DNA of 64,000 nucleotides from Chitinophagaceae bacterium IBVUCB2 (GCA_002127295.1 NFUV01000001.1:868001-932000); one strand, 5' to 3'. Positions 8,537 through 18,352 are shown, numbered from the stretch's first letter. The notes: generated by a model from the sequence alone, not told the origin. Program-made: numbers and translations.

Positions 8537-9631
8537 CTAATCAAGCCATTTGTGTTGGCTTAACAAGGTAAACACATTATTACGAATTTCTATAATGGGT
8601 TTTGGCGTATTACACAGAAGTACATAAAATACCTTTTGGGTGGGTAGCCAGCAATAGTCGCTGATAAAACCTCCCTGTGAGCCGGTATGACCAATCATGT
8701 TCATATTCATTTCTTTAGTGAGGAACCAACTCAGCCCCAGACGCTGCGGCACTGCATCCTTCCAATTTAAAAAAGGGTAAATTGTTCTGGAGACAGTTAT
8801 CCAATCACTACTGATAAAACTACTTTTCTGAATAGCTTGTTCATATAGCCATAACTCTTCAACACTGCTCCATACACCACCATTACCAGCTGCTGCAAAT
8901 GTGGGCTCTTCCCCATAATCCAATTCTTTAAACTTGCCTTTGTTATTTTTTATATGGCCATGTGAAACTCCGGTTGCGGGATGAGATCCATCAGTGATAT
9001 CAGATGTTTTCATCCCTGCAGGATTAAAAATATTTTGTTTGATAAAGTCCTGCCATTTCATCCCGCTTACTTTTTCAATAATCAATGCAAGGCCATTAAA
9101 GCAGGGGTTTGAATATTTATATTTTGTGCCGGGTTCAAAATCCAGGTTGGTTGTTGCTTTCAATGGTGCAAAGTTTTCCTCATCTTTTGCAATAAGATAA
9201 AAATCATTCTCCTCTTTTACTTTTCGGCTATCCGGGATACCGGAAGTATGCGTAAGCAAATGATAAATTTTTACTTTTTCTGCGATTTCCCTGCTTCTAA
9301 AATCTGGAAAATACTTATATAAATTATCATCCAATGAAAGCTTTTTTTCAGCAGCCAATTTTAAAATTCCATAGGCCACTACTGTTTTACTGATAGAGCC
9401 TACATTAAAAAGAGTATTCGTTGTTACTTTTTCTTTTGTTTCAATATCTGATACTCCATAACTTCTTTTCCATACTACTTTATTATCCTTTAGTAACAAC
9501 ACTGCGCCACCCGGTTCATCGTTTTTAAAATAGGATCCAAACAGAGAATCCAGTTGATTATCCAGCATAGTCTTGGATTGTGCATTTATAGTTACAGAAA
9601 ATAATAAAAAAGATACAAGAATATATTTCAT
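8537..9631 (-). CDS. Serine hydrolase of the beta-lactamase class C / penicillin-binding family
   Basis: The product is 364 residues from the ATG at 9631, which begins a clear signal peptide (MKYILVSFLLFSVTINAQ). A frame reaching back to 9721 would overlap the next gene and was rejected. The family SxxK motif is present as GSISKTV, and a YSN motif (KYKYSNPCFNGL) is the second catalytic element. HTGSQGGF near the C-terminus replaces the KTG box. Family members are D-alanyl-peptidases or esterases and rarely true beta-lactamases. It follows the small hypothetical gene at 9651-10076 with a 19-bp gap and is probably cotranscribed. Confidence 0.85.
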   Translation of the reverse strand: MKYILVSFLLFSVTINAQSKTMLDNQLDSLFGSYFKNDEPGGAVLLLKDNKVVWKRSYGVSDIETKEKVTTNTLFNVGSISKTVVAYGILKLAAEKKLSLDDNLYKYFPDFRSREIAEKVKIYHLLTHTSGIPDSRKVKEENDFYLIAKDEENFAPLKATTNLDFEPGTKYKYSNPCFNGLALIIEKVSGMKWQDFIKQNIFNPAGMKTSDITDGSHPATGVSHGHIKNNKGKFKELDYGEEPTFAAAGNGGVWSSVEELWLYEQAIQKSSFISSDWITVSRTIYPFLNWKDAVPQRLGLSWFLTKEMNMNMIGHTGSQGGFISDYCWLPTQKVFYVLLCNTPKPIIEIRNNVFTLLSQHKWLD

Positions 9632-9650
9632 ACTGTAAGAATAGTAATTA

Positions 9651-10076
9651 TCATTTAAGCATTTTTCTGAACTTTTGTAATTCTGCAATTTCTGCGGGTA
9701 ATAAAACTTCATTGTTTTCATACTTGGATAAAAAGAATAATACTCTTTTATGTTCCGGGTATTTTTCCAGTATTGCTTTTATCATCTCTCCGGCTTGTTG
9801 GTCCTTTTCGTATAAAGGTTTATTAGCAGGTAATTCAGATTTATACCTATTAGGCCTTTTCAATATCACCGCTTCCAGCGTTGCCAGTTTACCCACCGGT
9901 ATAGTTTTCACTTTTTGAGCTTTTTGATAAAGACCTTCGAGTTGCTTTTTACTCAGGCCACCCCGTTCAATATACTGATGGTTTAGACTATGAACAAAAG
10001 TGGAATCTGGATATGCCTCCATTGAAAGTTTGAGTATGTCGCTGATAATATCTACGTCTGGTTTTTTTCGTTGCAT
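9651..10076 (-). CDS. Hypothetical 141-residue cytosolic protein
   Basis: Not recognised. It has no signal peptide and is rich in Lys, Leu and Glu. Two segments (about 5-45 and 95-140) look like helical hairpins with the spacing of TPR-like units, for example AYPDSTFVHSLNHQY and KYPEHKRVLFFLSKYE. The ATG at 10076 fits the start. It lies 19 bp upstream of the serine hydrolase gene on the same strand, and the two could form a unit. It is probably a real gene because codon use and spacing look normal, but no function can be given. Confidence 0.6.
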   Translation of the reverse strand: MQRKKPDVDIISDILKLSMEAYPDSTFVHSLNHQYIERGGLSKKQLEGLYQKAQKVKTIPVGKLATLEAVILKRPNRYKSELPANKPLYEKDQQAGEMIKAILEKYPEHKRVLFFLSKYENNEVLLPAEIAELQKFRKMLK

Positions 10077-10150
10077 TTGTACAAATTTCTTTTAATTCAC
10101 ACTGAATCTCCTTGAATAAAATATTGGTAATTTTAGTAAAACCAACTGAC

Positions 10151-10627
10151 ATGAAAATTAAATTCCTAACAACACTCATATTTTTTTTGATAGCCACCCT
10201 TGTTACAGGGCAGGTAAACTTACAAAACAAACCTCTTACAAAAGCCGATGCAGCAGTATTTTCAAAAGCAGAACCCGAATACCAGCAGGTACAAAAAGAG
10301 TTGCAACAACTGGAGCAACAGAAAAAACAGTTGCTTGCCATGATGGCTGCTTATAACGAACAACAGAAAAAGCTAATTATAAGGATGGAAAAGCTTGAAA
10401 CAAGTTATGACGACCTTACTAAGAAACAAGCCTCTGCAATAGGAAATTCACAACCCCAGTTATTGGATGCTACTAAACAAATGCAGGAAACACAAATGGC
10501 TTTTAACCTGCAGTACCTGCAATTGCAAAGCCAGATGCAACATGAAAACCGGAGCTACACTGCTATCAGTAATATTATGAAGACAAAACATGATACCGTG
10601 AAAAACAGTATTTCCAACGTTAGGTAA
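10151..10627 (+). CDS. Secreted coiled-coil protein
   Basis: From the ATG at 10151 the product is 158 residues with a signal peptide (MKIKFLTTLIFFLIATLVTG). After it comes an almost uninterrupted Gln/Lys/Glu-rich helix (about 45-140) with leucines in heptad spacing, as in QQLEQQKKQLLAMMAAYNEQ. It is probably a periplasmic coiled-coil protein. An in-frame start at 10112 is ignored because the signal peptide begins at 10151. No family recognised; an OmpH/Skp-like chaperone is conceivable but no specific motif supports it. Confidence 0.65.
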   Translation: MKIKFLTTLIFFLIATLVTGQVNLQNKPLTKADAAVFSKAEPEYQQVQKELQQLEQQKKQLLAMMAAYNEQQKKLIIRMEKLETSYDDLTKKQASAIGNSQPQLLDATKQMQETQMAFNLQYLQLQSQMQHENRSYTAISNIMKTKHDTVKNSISNVR

Positions 10628-10720
10628 AATAAATTGGGATGCCATATGTCAAGCTACACCTGCTTTTCGTCAAACGAATTCCGTGCTGCTCCTAAAACTA
10701 CTTTCCTTTGTGTTGACAAT

Positions 10721-10737
10721 GAAGTTTAATAAACTTC
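10721..10737. repeat. Perfect dyad GAAGTTTA-A-TAAACTTC
   Basis: A 17-base palindrome with one central base, followed by TTTTATT. It sits between the coiled-coil gene and the next start codon at 10768. It could be a weak terminator of the first gene or a repressor site for the second. Confidence 0.45.
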
Positions 10738-10767
10738 TTTTATTGTAAACTCAAAAAAGTATTGGTT

Positions 10768-11217
10768 ATGAAATCAATGATCATCAAAAGCCTGGTGTTG
10801 GCAGTTGCCAGCATCGCTTTTTTTTCTTTTACCAACAAACCCGGTGGCGAAGGTTTTGAAATTTACCTCAATAACAAAGTAGTACTACAACAATTTGGCA
10901 GTAAGATGGATGATATTAAAAGCCTTCGTGTAGATCAAGGCTCTGCCGATCAATTATCCATTAAATATCATCATTGTGGAAGAGCCGGAAAAAACAGGAC
11001 TGTTACTGTAAAAGACAGTCAAAATAAAATATTAAAAGAATGGAAGTACGCTGATGTCAAAGATGCTTATGCTGCTATGAATTGTAATGTAAAAGATATT
11101 ACGGTCTTGAAAAAACAAAATGGTGCATTAAAGCTTTATTATTCTTCCAGCGAATTACCCAATGGACGTTTGCTGGCTTTAATAGAAGTGAGAACTGGTG
11201 TAACAACTGCACCGTAG
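10768..11217 (+). CDS. Small exported hypothetical protein
   Basis: 149 residues from the ATG at 10768; a TTG two codons earlier is the only alternative. A signal peptide (MKSMIIKSLVLAVASIAFFSFT) is followed by a small, probably beta-rich domain with two cysteines (in YHHCGRAGK and AMNCNVKDI) that could form a disulfide. No family recognised. It has its own intergenic region upstream and a strong hairpin terminator downstream. The periplasmic location is inferred from the signal peptide. Confidence 0.65.
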   Translation: MKSMIIKSLVLAVASIAFFSFTNKPGGEGFEIYLNNKVVLQQFGSKMDDIKSLRVDQGSADQLSIKYHHCGRAGKNRTVTVKDSQNKILKEWKYADVKDAYAAMNCNVKDITVLKKQNGALKLYYSSSELPNGRLLALIEVRTGVTTAP

Positions 11218-11227
11218 TGCAAGATTG

Positions 11228-11266
11228 AATAGCCTCCGGGGTGATTTAATCCGGGAGGCTATTTTT
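11228..11266. terminator. Bidirectional terminator between convergent genes
   Basis: AATAGCCTCC and GGAGGCTATT form a 10-bp stem extended by GG/CC with one bulged base, followed by TTTTT on the plus strand. It overlaps the last codons of the minus-strand NTF2-like gene. Confidence 0.8.
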
Positions 11267-11693
11267 CATACATGGTATAATGTGATAAAAGCTGCCAGCG
11301 ACCTTTTCTCATTGCAAATAACCTGATATATCTGCGATAAGGTACTGCAGCAACTTCTCCTCCTGCCTTATGAACTAGCATACTGCCTTTTACAATTGCA
11401 ATATTTGTATGCAGTTCTACTTTTACTGAATCATGTTGCCGCACACTATAATTTGATTTTCCTACTGCTACAAGCCACGCAGATTTTGTGTCTCTCCGAC
11501 CATCACCATGTGTCATGATAAAATCCTCTGCGTATATACTATCGAGTAAAGCAACATTTCGTTTCACTACGTTATTATCAATTTCCTGGTTTAATTGAAT
11601 AATATAAATGCTATCGCTATTATTAGTTGATTGGGCAGTTACTAAAAAATTAAAAAAAAGTAGGCCAGCCAGCACTGTAGTTATCTTTTGCAT
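11259..11693 (-). CDS. Exported NTF2-like (DUF4440/SnoaL-type) protein
   Basis: 144 residues from the ATG at 11693, which starts a signal peptide (MQKITTVLAGLLFFNFLVTAQ). The mature part shows the DUF4440/NTF2-like pattern: a helical start with NVALLDSIYAEDFIMTHGDG, a TKSAWL segment, then strands ending RLFAMRKGRWQLLSHYTMYEK. Such cone-shaped domains bind small molecules or act as minor enzymes; no substrate can be assigned. It is monocistronic and divergent from the amidase gene. Confidence 0.75.
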   Translation of the reverse strand: MQKITTVLAGLLFFNFLVTAQSTNNSDSIYIIQLNQEIDNNVVKRNVALLDSIYAEDFIMTHGDGRRDTKSAWLVAVGKSNYSVRQHDSVKVELHTNIAIVKGSMLVHKAGGEVAAVPYRRYIRLFAMRKGRWQLLSHYTMYEK

Positions 11694-11759
11694 CTTGTAA
11701 AAATAAAACAAAAAGAATACAGCGAAATTTTTTAGTAGTAAAAGAGTTAATTTAGTAAG

Positions 11760-12353
11760 ATGAAGAATTGCCTTGCTATTATTCTTATACTCCTGCTTTC
11801 CTGGAATTGCTCACCGCCAAAAAAAGCAACCAAACTTCCTGATATTTCAATTACTCCCCGAACGGGTTGGAACGCCGCTGAACCAAAACCTTATAAAACA
11901 CATGTGCCGGTTCAAATAACTATTCATCACGAAGGAACCAAATTAGAAATGACAGCCGATGCTGCACGCAAAATAAAAAACATTCAAACCTGGGGTATGG
12001 GCCCTGACCGTAAATGGGCCGATATCCCTTATCATTTTCTAATTGCACCGAATGGAACAATTTATGAAGGGAGGAATGTGTTTACTACGGGTGAAACGGC
12101 CACTGAATACGATCCTACCGGGCATTTATTAATTACCTGTTTGGGCAACCTGGAAGAACAGGAAGTGCCAGAACAACAACTAACATCACTTATAAATTTG
12201 ATCGCTTATTGTAGTAAAAAATACAAGTTGCCCTATGAAACGCTTGCTTCGCATAAAGATTACTCAAAGCAAACAACCTGTCCCGGAAAGAATTTATACA
12301 AGTACTTAGAGAATGGATATATAAAAGCAGCAGTAAAAAAAGTATTGCGGTAA
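11760..12353 (+). CDS. N-acetylmuramoyl-L-alanine amidase, PGRP/amidase_2 lipoprotein
   Basis: This 197-residue lipoprotein (lipobox L-L-S-W-N-C, Cys17) belongs to the zinc-dependent amidase_2/PGRP family that cuts the lactyl-amide bond of peptidoglycan. The first zinc-ligand region is TIHHEGT, substrate positioning is seen in YHFLIAPNGTIYEGRN, and the second His and Cys ligands lie in SHKDYSKQTTCPGKNLYKYL. The length fits one catalytic domain with no cell-wall binding modules. It is probably anchored in the outer or inner membrane facing the periplasm and takes part in wall recycling or remodelling. Confidence 0.88.
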   Translation: MKNCLAIILILLLSWNCSPPKKATKLPDISITPRTGWNAAEPKPYKTHVPVQITIHHEGTKLEMTADAARKIKNIQTWGMGPDRKWADIPYHFLIAPNGTIYEGRNVFTTGETATEYDPTGHLLITCLGNLEEQEVPEQQLTSLINLIAYCSKKYKLPYETLASHKDYSKQTTCPGKNLYKYLENGYIKAAVKKVLR

Positions 12354-12391
12354 TAAAATAAATAAAATTTTCATTCAGCTAAAATCATCTT

Positions 12392-12478
12392 ATGCCAGTA
12401 AGTTATATAGTCTATAGTTCGCTTGGATTTATTGTAGCGGCATTATTGATCTTTGCCTATAATAGAAGAAAGAAATAA
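12392..12478 (+). CDS. Possible 28-residue single-TM micropeptide
   Basis: ATG at 12392 opens a 28-codon frame encoding MPVSYIVYSSLGFIVAALLI followed by FAYNRRKK. That is one hydrophobic helix with a positively charged C-terminal end, a typical small membrane-protein layout. It fills most of the gap between the amidase and the converging cyanophycinase-like gene. No clear ribosome binding site is visible, but those are weak in this phylum. It could be chance. Confidence 0.35.
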   Translation: MPVSYIVYSSLGFIVAALLIFAYNRRKK

Positions 12479-12499
12479 TGTGAATTAATGCCAGGTTTA

Positions 12500-13357
12500 C
12501 TATTGCTTGATCGCAAAACTTTCTCCTGCGATATATACCGACAACTGCACTGATGAAACTGCAAATGCATTATCCTTGCCTGTATGGATATCTTTTGGAT
12601 TTGAAAATACAAGTACCTGGCTCTCTCCTACCACTTTTGCCATACCATCATGTACGATCACTGCTGTTGATTCATCAATACCAAAGCATTGGTAGGCCGG
12701 AAATTCCATTATAGCTGATAGCATTCTGCTATATCGGCTACGGACAACAAAATGCTGATCGATAATAACAGAGTCCAATAAACCGAGTCCGGTTAATAGT
12801 TCCAGGTTTCCTTTTTGCAAGATCTTAAATGTTGAAGCATACGCTGTATCCCGCAAACCATTTCCTGTTAGCATTTTTTTACTCATTACTGCTGCACCCG
12901 CACTGGTACCTCCAATTACTGCACCGTTATAATAAGCCTGAAGTATTATCTGCTGTACATTAGTTCCTTCTATCAACTCCATAAACCTGCTTTGACTTCC
13001 TCCACCCAGGTAAATGATCTTTGCTTTGCTCAATGAATCAAGTTTCTTTGGATCATGTACAGCACCAGAATCAAATTTTACGCATGTTTCACCGGTAAGT
13101 CGATTGAATGCTTTATTGGCCGCGGCAAATGATTCTTCACTCACTCCACTGGCTAATGTAACCGAAACAATCATATCTCCTTTTTTCCAATTAGCCGAAC
13201 GCAGCAATTCCATTCTTAATGAATCACTGATAGATCCACCACCAATGATAAATAATTTGCCTTTGGCCTTTTTCCCTTGTGCATAAGAAAAAGAATAGCT
13301 GGACTGTAGAAAAACAAATAGGAGAAATAGAATACTATATCGGGCTGTAATTCGCAT
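12500..13357 (-). CDS. Cyanophycinase-like S51 family peptidase
   Basis: The 285-residue product carries a signal peptide (1-27) and the S51/class I glutaminase-like fold of cyanophycinases. It has an opening GKLFIIGGGSI, then IIYLGGGSQSRF and the nucleophile elbow GGTSAGAAVM with catalytic Ser. A later IDQHFVVRSRYSRM block and FGIDESTAVIV match the family. Known members cut beta-Asp-Arg dipeptides from cyanophycin or act as isoaspartyl dipeptidases. The signal peptide indicates action outside the cytoplasm, so scavenging of external cyanophycin-like or isoaspartyl peptides is plausible. No cyanophycin synthetase is nearby. Confidence 0.88.
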   Translation of the reverse strand: MRITARYSILFLLFVFLQSSYSFSYAQGKKAKGKLFIIGGGSISDSLRMELLRSANWKKGDMIVSVTLASGVSEESFAAANKAFNRLTGETCVKFDSGAVHDPKKLDSLSKAKIIYLGGGSQSRFMELIEGTNVQQIILQAYYNGAVIGGTSAGAAVMSKKMLTGNGLRDTAYASTFKILQKGNLELLTGLGLLDSVIIDQHFVVRSRYSRMLSAIMEFPAYQCFGIDESTAVIVHDGMAKVVGESQVLVFSNPKDIHTGKDNAFAVSSVQLSVYIAGESFAIKQ

Positions 13358-13411
13358 GTGATAATTTTTGGGATTATTTACGGTCTTAAAAATATAACCT
13401 AATCTGTTCCC

Positions 13412-13445
13412 AAAAAAATATCCCGGAATATAATCCCGGGATATT
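13412..13445 (-). terminator. Intrinsic terminator of the DUF4476 gene
   Basis: AATATCCCGG and CCGGGATATT form a perfect 10-bp stem; read on the minus strand it ends in seven Ts. It lies 25 bases after the DUF4476 stop codon. Confidence 0.85.
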
Positions 13446-13469
13446 CAAATTCATCTATAAAAGAAAAAA

Positions 13470-15422
13470 CTAATTATTGGTATAAGAATTCTTACTTATA
13501 TAATCTGCTAGTTCATCTTTACTGGCCTGGCTGGCTAACACATCATATATCTGTGTGAAGTTTAGCGGATCTGTTAAGTTATTATATGACAGTTTTGCGA
13601 GTTCCAACCTGTTGGATTCTGCGCTAACCATTTCTATTAATCGTTTGGTCTGCTCAACCGTAAAATAATTAGTTTCCTCATTAAAAATCTTAGTTAGTGC
13701 ACTCATTTTGGCACCGATACCAAAAGTGAACTGCAAATTCCGTAAAAGAGAATTATAATCACTTTCTGACATGGGAGTTCTAACAACCACTGATCCTCCA
13801 TTTTCCATATCCGCCGCAAACCTTACCAGTGCATCCCTGTTAGCTGCTGTAGGGAATAAATCATACAATTGGCTGAAATTATTTCTATCAACAATATTGT
13901 CATAAGAACTCTTCGCCATATTGAATTTGTCATTTTCACTATTCAGCAAAAGTAGTAACTGACGTACCTGGTAAACAGTGAAGAAGTTTGTGCCTGATTG
14001 AAAAGCTTCAGTAACAATTTTAAAACGGGTAGTTGGACTCCAGGTGTCGCTTACACTTTTAAGTAACTTGTTATACTCCACATCACTCATTACGATACCT
14101 GCTCCGTTATCATAAATATTATTGAAAGTGGAAACATAATTATTAAAATCATTTTTACTGGCAGTAGAGTTCAACAGCTCGTTCAGCAATGCATAGTTTG
14201 CCCGATCTGTCAATACTTTATAGGCCGTTTTTGAAAGAGCTAAGCGACTACTTTCACTATTTACCAATTGTATCAATTGCTTTGCCTGAGCCGCTGTAAA
14301 ATAATTTCCAATAGTTGTAAGAGCTGTATTTATGGAATTATACCTGCCTGTAGTACTGGTTTGATAAGAAGCAGACTGGTAAATTTTATTAAACTCTGCA
14401 GCGGTCATCGCTGTTCTTACATTGGTATTGTTATAGGAATTTATATAGGCCAGTAAATCTGCCCTGTTAGAAGAATTACGCAATAGCTGGTATACCTGGC
14501 TATAATTTTCCCGGTCAATAACTCCCCTGTAAGCAGTCTTAGCAAGGTTGAAACGCTCCGCTTCCAGGGTGGTAAGCTGTATTAATTGGCTTACCTGGGA
14601 AGAAGTATAATAATTATAATCCTTGCTGAAAAAATTTATAAGGTAATAATTCCTGTCGTTGATAATATTTTCAGCACTTACCTCATTATAAATGGTTTTA
14701 AATCGCTCATTTGTAATTGGAACAATACCTACAACATCTTCATCGTCTTCATCGTTCTCCTCATCCAGCAAAGCAGTATAATTATTTAATTCTGTCCGGT
14801 TTGCAGTGCTGTTTAATAAAGACACAACCAATGAAAAATTCTGCCTGTCGGTTATTTGTGTATACACTTGTTTAGCTAAGCGTAATCGTAAACTTTCTGT
14901 ATTAACTAACTGTATCAGTTTACTCGCCTGGCTGGATGTGTACATTTTAGAAGTGTTAGCGAATTCAGTTTCAAGAAAACTTGTTCTGGAAGCGGAAGTA
15001 GTTTTCGCTTTGGTTGCCGCATATACTTTATTATACACCGCTGTAGAAATTGGTCGCTTAACTCCTGAGGTTGTATTAACAATTCGCTTTTCAGTCGAAC
15101 TTACACTACCATTCTGATTGATTGTAATGTTTAAATCATAGCCTTCACGAAGAGTAAAACTTGTTCGGGTAGTTGTTGTTCGATTGTTATTATTCAATCT
15201 CACTATTTCTAATGGATGTTGGCCATTTACCATGTTATTAACAACAACTACCTGTTTTTGATTAACTGAAGTGTTATTGATTGTATAATTCTGATTATTT
15301 ACTACTATTTGTTTGTTGCGGTTGCCTGCAACATTGATTGTAACTGTTCCTGCAGGTTCTGTTTGCGAAAACGCAAAACTTGTTACCATGAACAGGGCTA
15401 AGAAAGAAAATATAGTTTTCAT
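13470..15422 (-). CDS. Exported protein with five DUF4476 repeats
   Basis: The 650-residue product has a signal peptide (1-19) and an N-terminal beta-rich, Asn/Thr-rich domain (about 20-115). Five related helical units follow, each about 95-100 residues, together filling the rest of the protein. Each unit opens with an MxxxxYNKxY-type helix and contains (Y/F)(F/Y)T-xx-Q-xx-(K/Q)LI-x-L, then ES-x-(R/K)LxLAK-xxY and (I/T)DR-xN(F/Y)-xx(L/V). This is the DUF4476 pattern, present five times instead of the usual once. An acidic run (DEENDEDDEDVV) separates units 1 and 2. Function unknown; the periplasmic or surface location is inferred. Confidence 0.8.
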   Translation of the reverse strand: MKTIFSFLALFMVTSFAFSQTEPAGTVTINVAGNRNKQIVVNNQNYTINNTSVNQKQVVVVNNMVNGQHPLEIVRLNNNNRTTTTRTSFTLREGYDLNITINQNGSVSSTEKRIVNTTSGVKRPISTAVYNKVYAATKAKTTSASRTSFLETEFANTSKMYTSSQASKLIQLVNTESLRLRLAKQVYTQITDRQNFSLVVSLLNSTANRTELNNYTALLDEENDEDDEDVVGIVPITNERFKTIYNEVSAENIINDRNYYLINFFSKDYNYYTSSQVSQLIQLTTLEAERFNLAKTAYRGVIDRENYSQVYQLLRNSSNRADLLAYINSYNNTNVRTAMTAAEFNKIYQSASYQTSTTGRYNSINTALTTIGNYFTAAQAKQLIQLVNSESSRLALSKTAYKVLTDRANYALLNELLNSTASKNDFNNYVSTFNNIYDNGAGIVMSDVEYNKLLKSVSDTWSPTTRFKIVTEAFQSGTNFFTVYQVRQLLLLLNSENDKFNMAKSSYDNIVDRNNFSQLYDLFPTAANRDALVRFAADMENGGSVVVRTPMSESDYNSLLRNLQFTFGIGAKMSALTKIFNEETNYFTVEQTKRLIEMVSAESNRLELAKLSYNNLTDPLNFTQIYDVLASQASKDELADYISKNSYTNN

Positions 15423-15570
15423 TAAAATAATTTTTGGTGTAACAACCCTGTAGAAACAACTACTATACCAAGCTTTAGATGGCCATTACTATACAGTTAC
15501 GTCCAAAAAATGAACAAAAAATCTATTATAACATGATTGTGTAGAAAAAACACCCCGCTTTACTGCAAAT

Positions 15571-15598
15571 AAAAAAGGGTTTGCAACATGCAAACCCT
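15571..15598 (-). terminator. Intrinsic terminator of the aconitase gene
   Basis: AGGGTTTGCA and TGCAAACCCT form a perfect 10-bp stem with a 3-nt loop; on the minus strand it runs into six Ts. It lies 24 bases after the aconitase stop codon. Confidence 0.9.
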
Positions 15599-15622
15599 AC
15601 AAACATATTTTATGATGGAAAA

Positions 15623-17890
15623 CTATTTGGCAAATTCTCTTCTAATTACATTTAATGCACCACCAGCTTTAAACCACTCAATCTGCTGTTGGTTGTAGCT
15701 ATGATTTACAGTAATTGTTTCGCTGCTTCCATCTGCATGATGTAATACCAATTGCAATGGAGTGCCGGGAGTGAAATTAGTTAAGCCAATCACATCAATG
15801 GTATCATCTTCCTGAATTTTGTTGTAATCTTCTTTGTCGGCAAATGTAAGACCCAGCATTCCTTGCTTTTTCAGGTTCGTCTCATGGATACGGGCAAAAG
15901 ATTTTACCAATACAACACGAACTCCCAAATGTCTTGGCTCCATCGCCGCATGTTCTCTTGATGAACCTTCACCATAGTTTTCATCACCTACTACAATGGT
16001 TCCAACACCTGCGGCTTTGTAAGCTCTTTGTGTGTTGGGAACTGTTCCGTATTCACCTGTCAACTGATTTTTTACATTATCCGTTTTCTCGTTGTAAAAA
16101 TTCATTGCACCGATCAGCATGTTGTTGCTGATATTGTCTAAATGGCCACGGAACTTCAACCATGGACCCGCCATACTGATATGATCCGTTGTACATTTTC
16201 CTTTTGCTTTAATAAGCAGTTTCAATCCTTTTAGATCAGCTCCTTCCCATGGAGCGAAAGGTGCCAACAATTGTAAACGCTTACTATCTTCTTTTACGTC
16301 CACCTGCACTTTGCTTCCATCTTCTGCGGGAGCCTGGTAACCTGCATCCTCCACAGCAAATCCCCTTACTGGCAGTTCATCCCCTGTTGGTGCATCTAGT
16401 TTTACCTGTTCTCCTTTGTCATTGGTTAGTGTATCCGTTAATGGATTAAAATTCAAATCGCCTGCAATTGCTAATGCTGTTACCAATTCCGGTGAGGCAA
16501 CAAAAGCCATTGTGTTAGGATTTCCATCAGCTCTCTTGGCAAAATTTCTGTTGAAAGAGTGAACGATGGTGTTGCGTTCTGCCTTTTCTGCACCTACTCT
16601 ATCCCACATACCAATACAAGGACCACAAGCATTGGCAAAAACTGTAGCACCAATTTTTTCAAACACACCTAAGAAACCATCTCTTTCAATAGTATAACGA
16701 ACCTGCTCACTACCGGGAGTAATAGTAAATTGAGATTTTAATTTCAATCCTTTTTCTGAAACCTGTTTAGCCAGGCTAACTGCACGGCTGATATCTTCGT
16801 AAGAAGAATTGGTACAGCTACCGATCAAACCAAATTCAATTTTGGTAGGCCAGTTATTAGCTGCCGCTGCCGCTTTCATTTGAGAAATAGGAGTTGCAAG
16901 GTCTGGAGTAAATGGCCCGTTCAAATGCGGCTCCAGTTCACTCAGGTTAATTTCAATTACTTCATCAAAATATTTTTCAGGATTGGCATACGCTTCAGCA
17001 TCACCCGTTAAGTATTCTTTTATTTTATCTGCTTCAGCAGCTACTTCTGCACGGCCCGTTGCAGCAAGATAGCGGCTCATGCTTTCATCATAACCAAACG
17101 TAGAGGTTGTTGCGCCTATTTCAGCACCCATGTTACAGATCGTTCCCTTGCCGGTGCAACTCATGGCAACAGCACCTTCACCAAAATATTCTACAATAGC
17201 ATTTGTTCCACCTTTCACGGTAAGTATACCTGCTACTTTAAGAATAACATCTTTTGGTGCAGTCCAGCCACTCAGTTTACCTGTCAACTTCACGCCGATT
17301 AACTTTGGCATCAATAATTCCCAACTCAATCCTGCCATTACATCGCATGCATCCGCCCCACCCACACCAATAGCCACCATTCCAAGGCCACCGGCATTCA
17401 CCGTGTGACTATCTGTTCCGATCATCATGCCACCTGGGAATGCATAATTTTCCAGCACCACCTGGTGAATGATACCAGCACCCGGTTTCCAAAAACCAAT
17501 GCCGTATTTATTAGAGATCGTTGATAAAAAATTAAATACCTCTTCATTATCCGTTTTAGCTTTCGCTAAGTCAGCCTTACCTTCTGTTTTTGCTACGATC
17601 AGGTGATCGCAATGTACCGTACTTGGCACAGCCACTTTTTTACGACCTGTAGTATCAAACTGCAATAAAGCCATCTGCGCTGTCGCATCCTGCATTGCTA
17701 CACGGTCCGGTGCAAAATCAACATAGGATTTACCACGGGGAAAGTCCTTGATCTCTACACCTTTCCAAAGATGGGAATACAAAATTTTCTCGGCCAATGT
17801 AAGAGGGCGGCCCAATGCTTTACGGGCAGCATCCACTTTGGCAGGCATTTCAGCGTAGAGTTTCTTGATGAGATCGAGGTCGAATACCAT
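15623..17890 (-). CDS. acn: Aconitate hydratase
   Basis: Aconitase isomerises citrate to isocitrate in the TCA cycle. The 755-residue length and order of domains match the mitochondrial-type aconitase A. The [4Fe-4S] cluster cysteines are in [10 protein letters not shown] and in [31 protein letters not shown] and, in the swivelling C-terminal domain, [22 protein letters not shown] supply substrate-binding residues. The gene is monocistronic with its own terminator. The upstream region (17891-18094) shows no full consensus promoter, although a GGCAATTTGCC dyad lies there. Confidence 0.96.
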   Translation of the reverse strand: MVFDLDLIKKLYAEMPAKVDAARKALGRPLTLAEKILYSHLWKGVEIKDFPRGKSYVDFAPDRVAMQDATAQMALLQFDTTGRKKVAVPSTVHCDHLIVAKTEGKADLAKAKTDNEEVFNFLSTISNKYGIGFWKPGAGIIHQVVLENYAFPGGMMIGTDSHTVNAGGLGMVAIGVGGADACDVMAGLSWELLMPKLIGVKLTGKLSGWTAPKDVILKVAGILTVKGGTNAIVEYFGEGAVAMSCTGKGTICNMGAEIGATTSTFGYDESMSRYLAATGRAEVAAEADKIKEYLTGDAEAYANPEKYFDEVIEINLSELEPHLNGPFTPDLATPISQMKAAAAANNWPTKIEFGLIGSCTNSSYEDISRAVSLAKQVSEKGLKLKSQFTITPGSEQVRYTIERDGFLGVFEKIGATVFANACGPCIGMWDRVGAEKAERNTIVHSFNRNFAKRADGNPNTMAFVASPELVTALAIAGDLNFNPLTDTLTNDKGEQVKLDAPTGDELPVRGFAVEDAGYQAPAEDGSKVQVDVKEDSKRLQLLAPFAPWEGADLKGLKLLIKAKGKCTTDHISMAGPWLKFRGHLDNISNNMLIGAMNFYNEKTDNVKNQLTGEYGTVPNTQRAYKAAGVGTIVVGDENYGEGSSREHAAMEPRHLGVRVVLVKSFARIHETNLKKQGMLGLTFADKEDYNKIQEDDTIDVIGLTNFTPGTPLQLVLHHADGSSETITVNHSYNQQQIEWFKAGGALNVIRREFAK

Positions 17891-18094
17891 AGAATTTGAT
17901 AGTTTGGCTATTTGATAATGAACAATGTGTTACTAAAAGCAATTGCGTCTTTTTTGAGATGCCTCGGAGAGAATCGTTGGCAAATAGGCAAATTGCCGAA
18001 TTGACACATTGAAAAGTGCTGCGAATTTACGAAAGTTCAGGCGGTTTATACGGCCGAATTGTCTTAAATTGAATAGATTTTATAAATTAGCAAT

Positions 18095-18316
18095 ATGAAC
18101 AGGTTCAAAAGCTTTGTAGAATGGAATGCCTTTGGTGTTTGTTCAGCTATCGGAAACCGCATGGGCATTGCTACCAGCCGCATCCGGCAGTATTTTATGT
18201 ATACTTCGCTACTTACACTCGGCTCCCCTATTATTATTTATATGGTACTTGCTTTTTGGCGCAATATGCGCAAATATGTAACCGCTGCTAAACGCAATCC
18301 CTGGTATTATTTGTAA
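18095..18316 (+). CDS. Small PspC-like membrane protein
   Basis: 73 residues. The pattern GVCSAIGNRMGIATSRIRQYFMYTSLLTL followed by a hydrophobic helix (PIIIYMVLAFW) and a basic C-terminus resembles the single PspC domain of envelope-stress proteins, in which a small amphipathic part precedes one or two membrane helices. In this phylum such short proteins are common and their role is not known. It sits alone between the aconitase promoter region and the converging BlaR1-like gene. Confidence 0.65.
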   Translation: MNRFKSFVEWNAFGVCSAIGNRMGIATSRIRQYFMYTSLLTLGSPIIIYMVLAFWRNMRKYVTAAKRNPWYYL

Positions 18317-18352
18317 GAACTTTTGTAACTGGCCTGTTACATAAATTCTATT

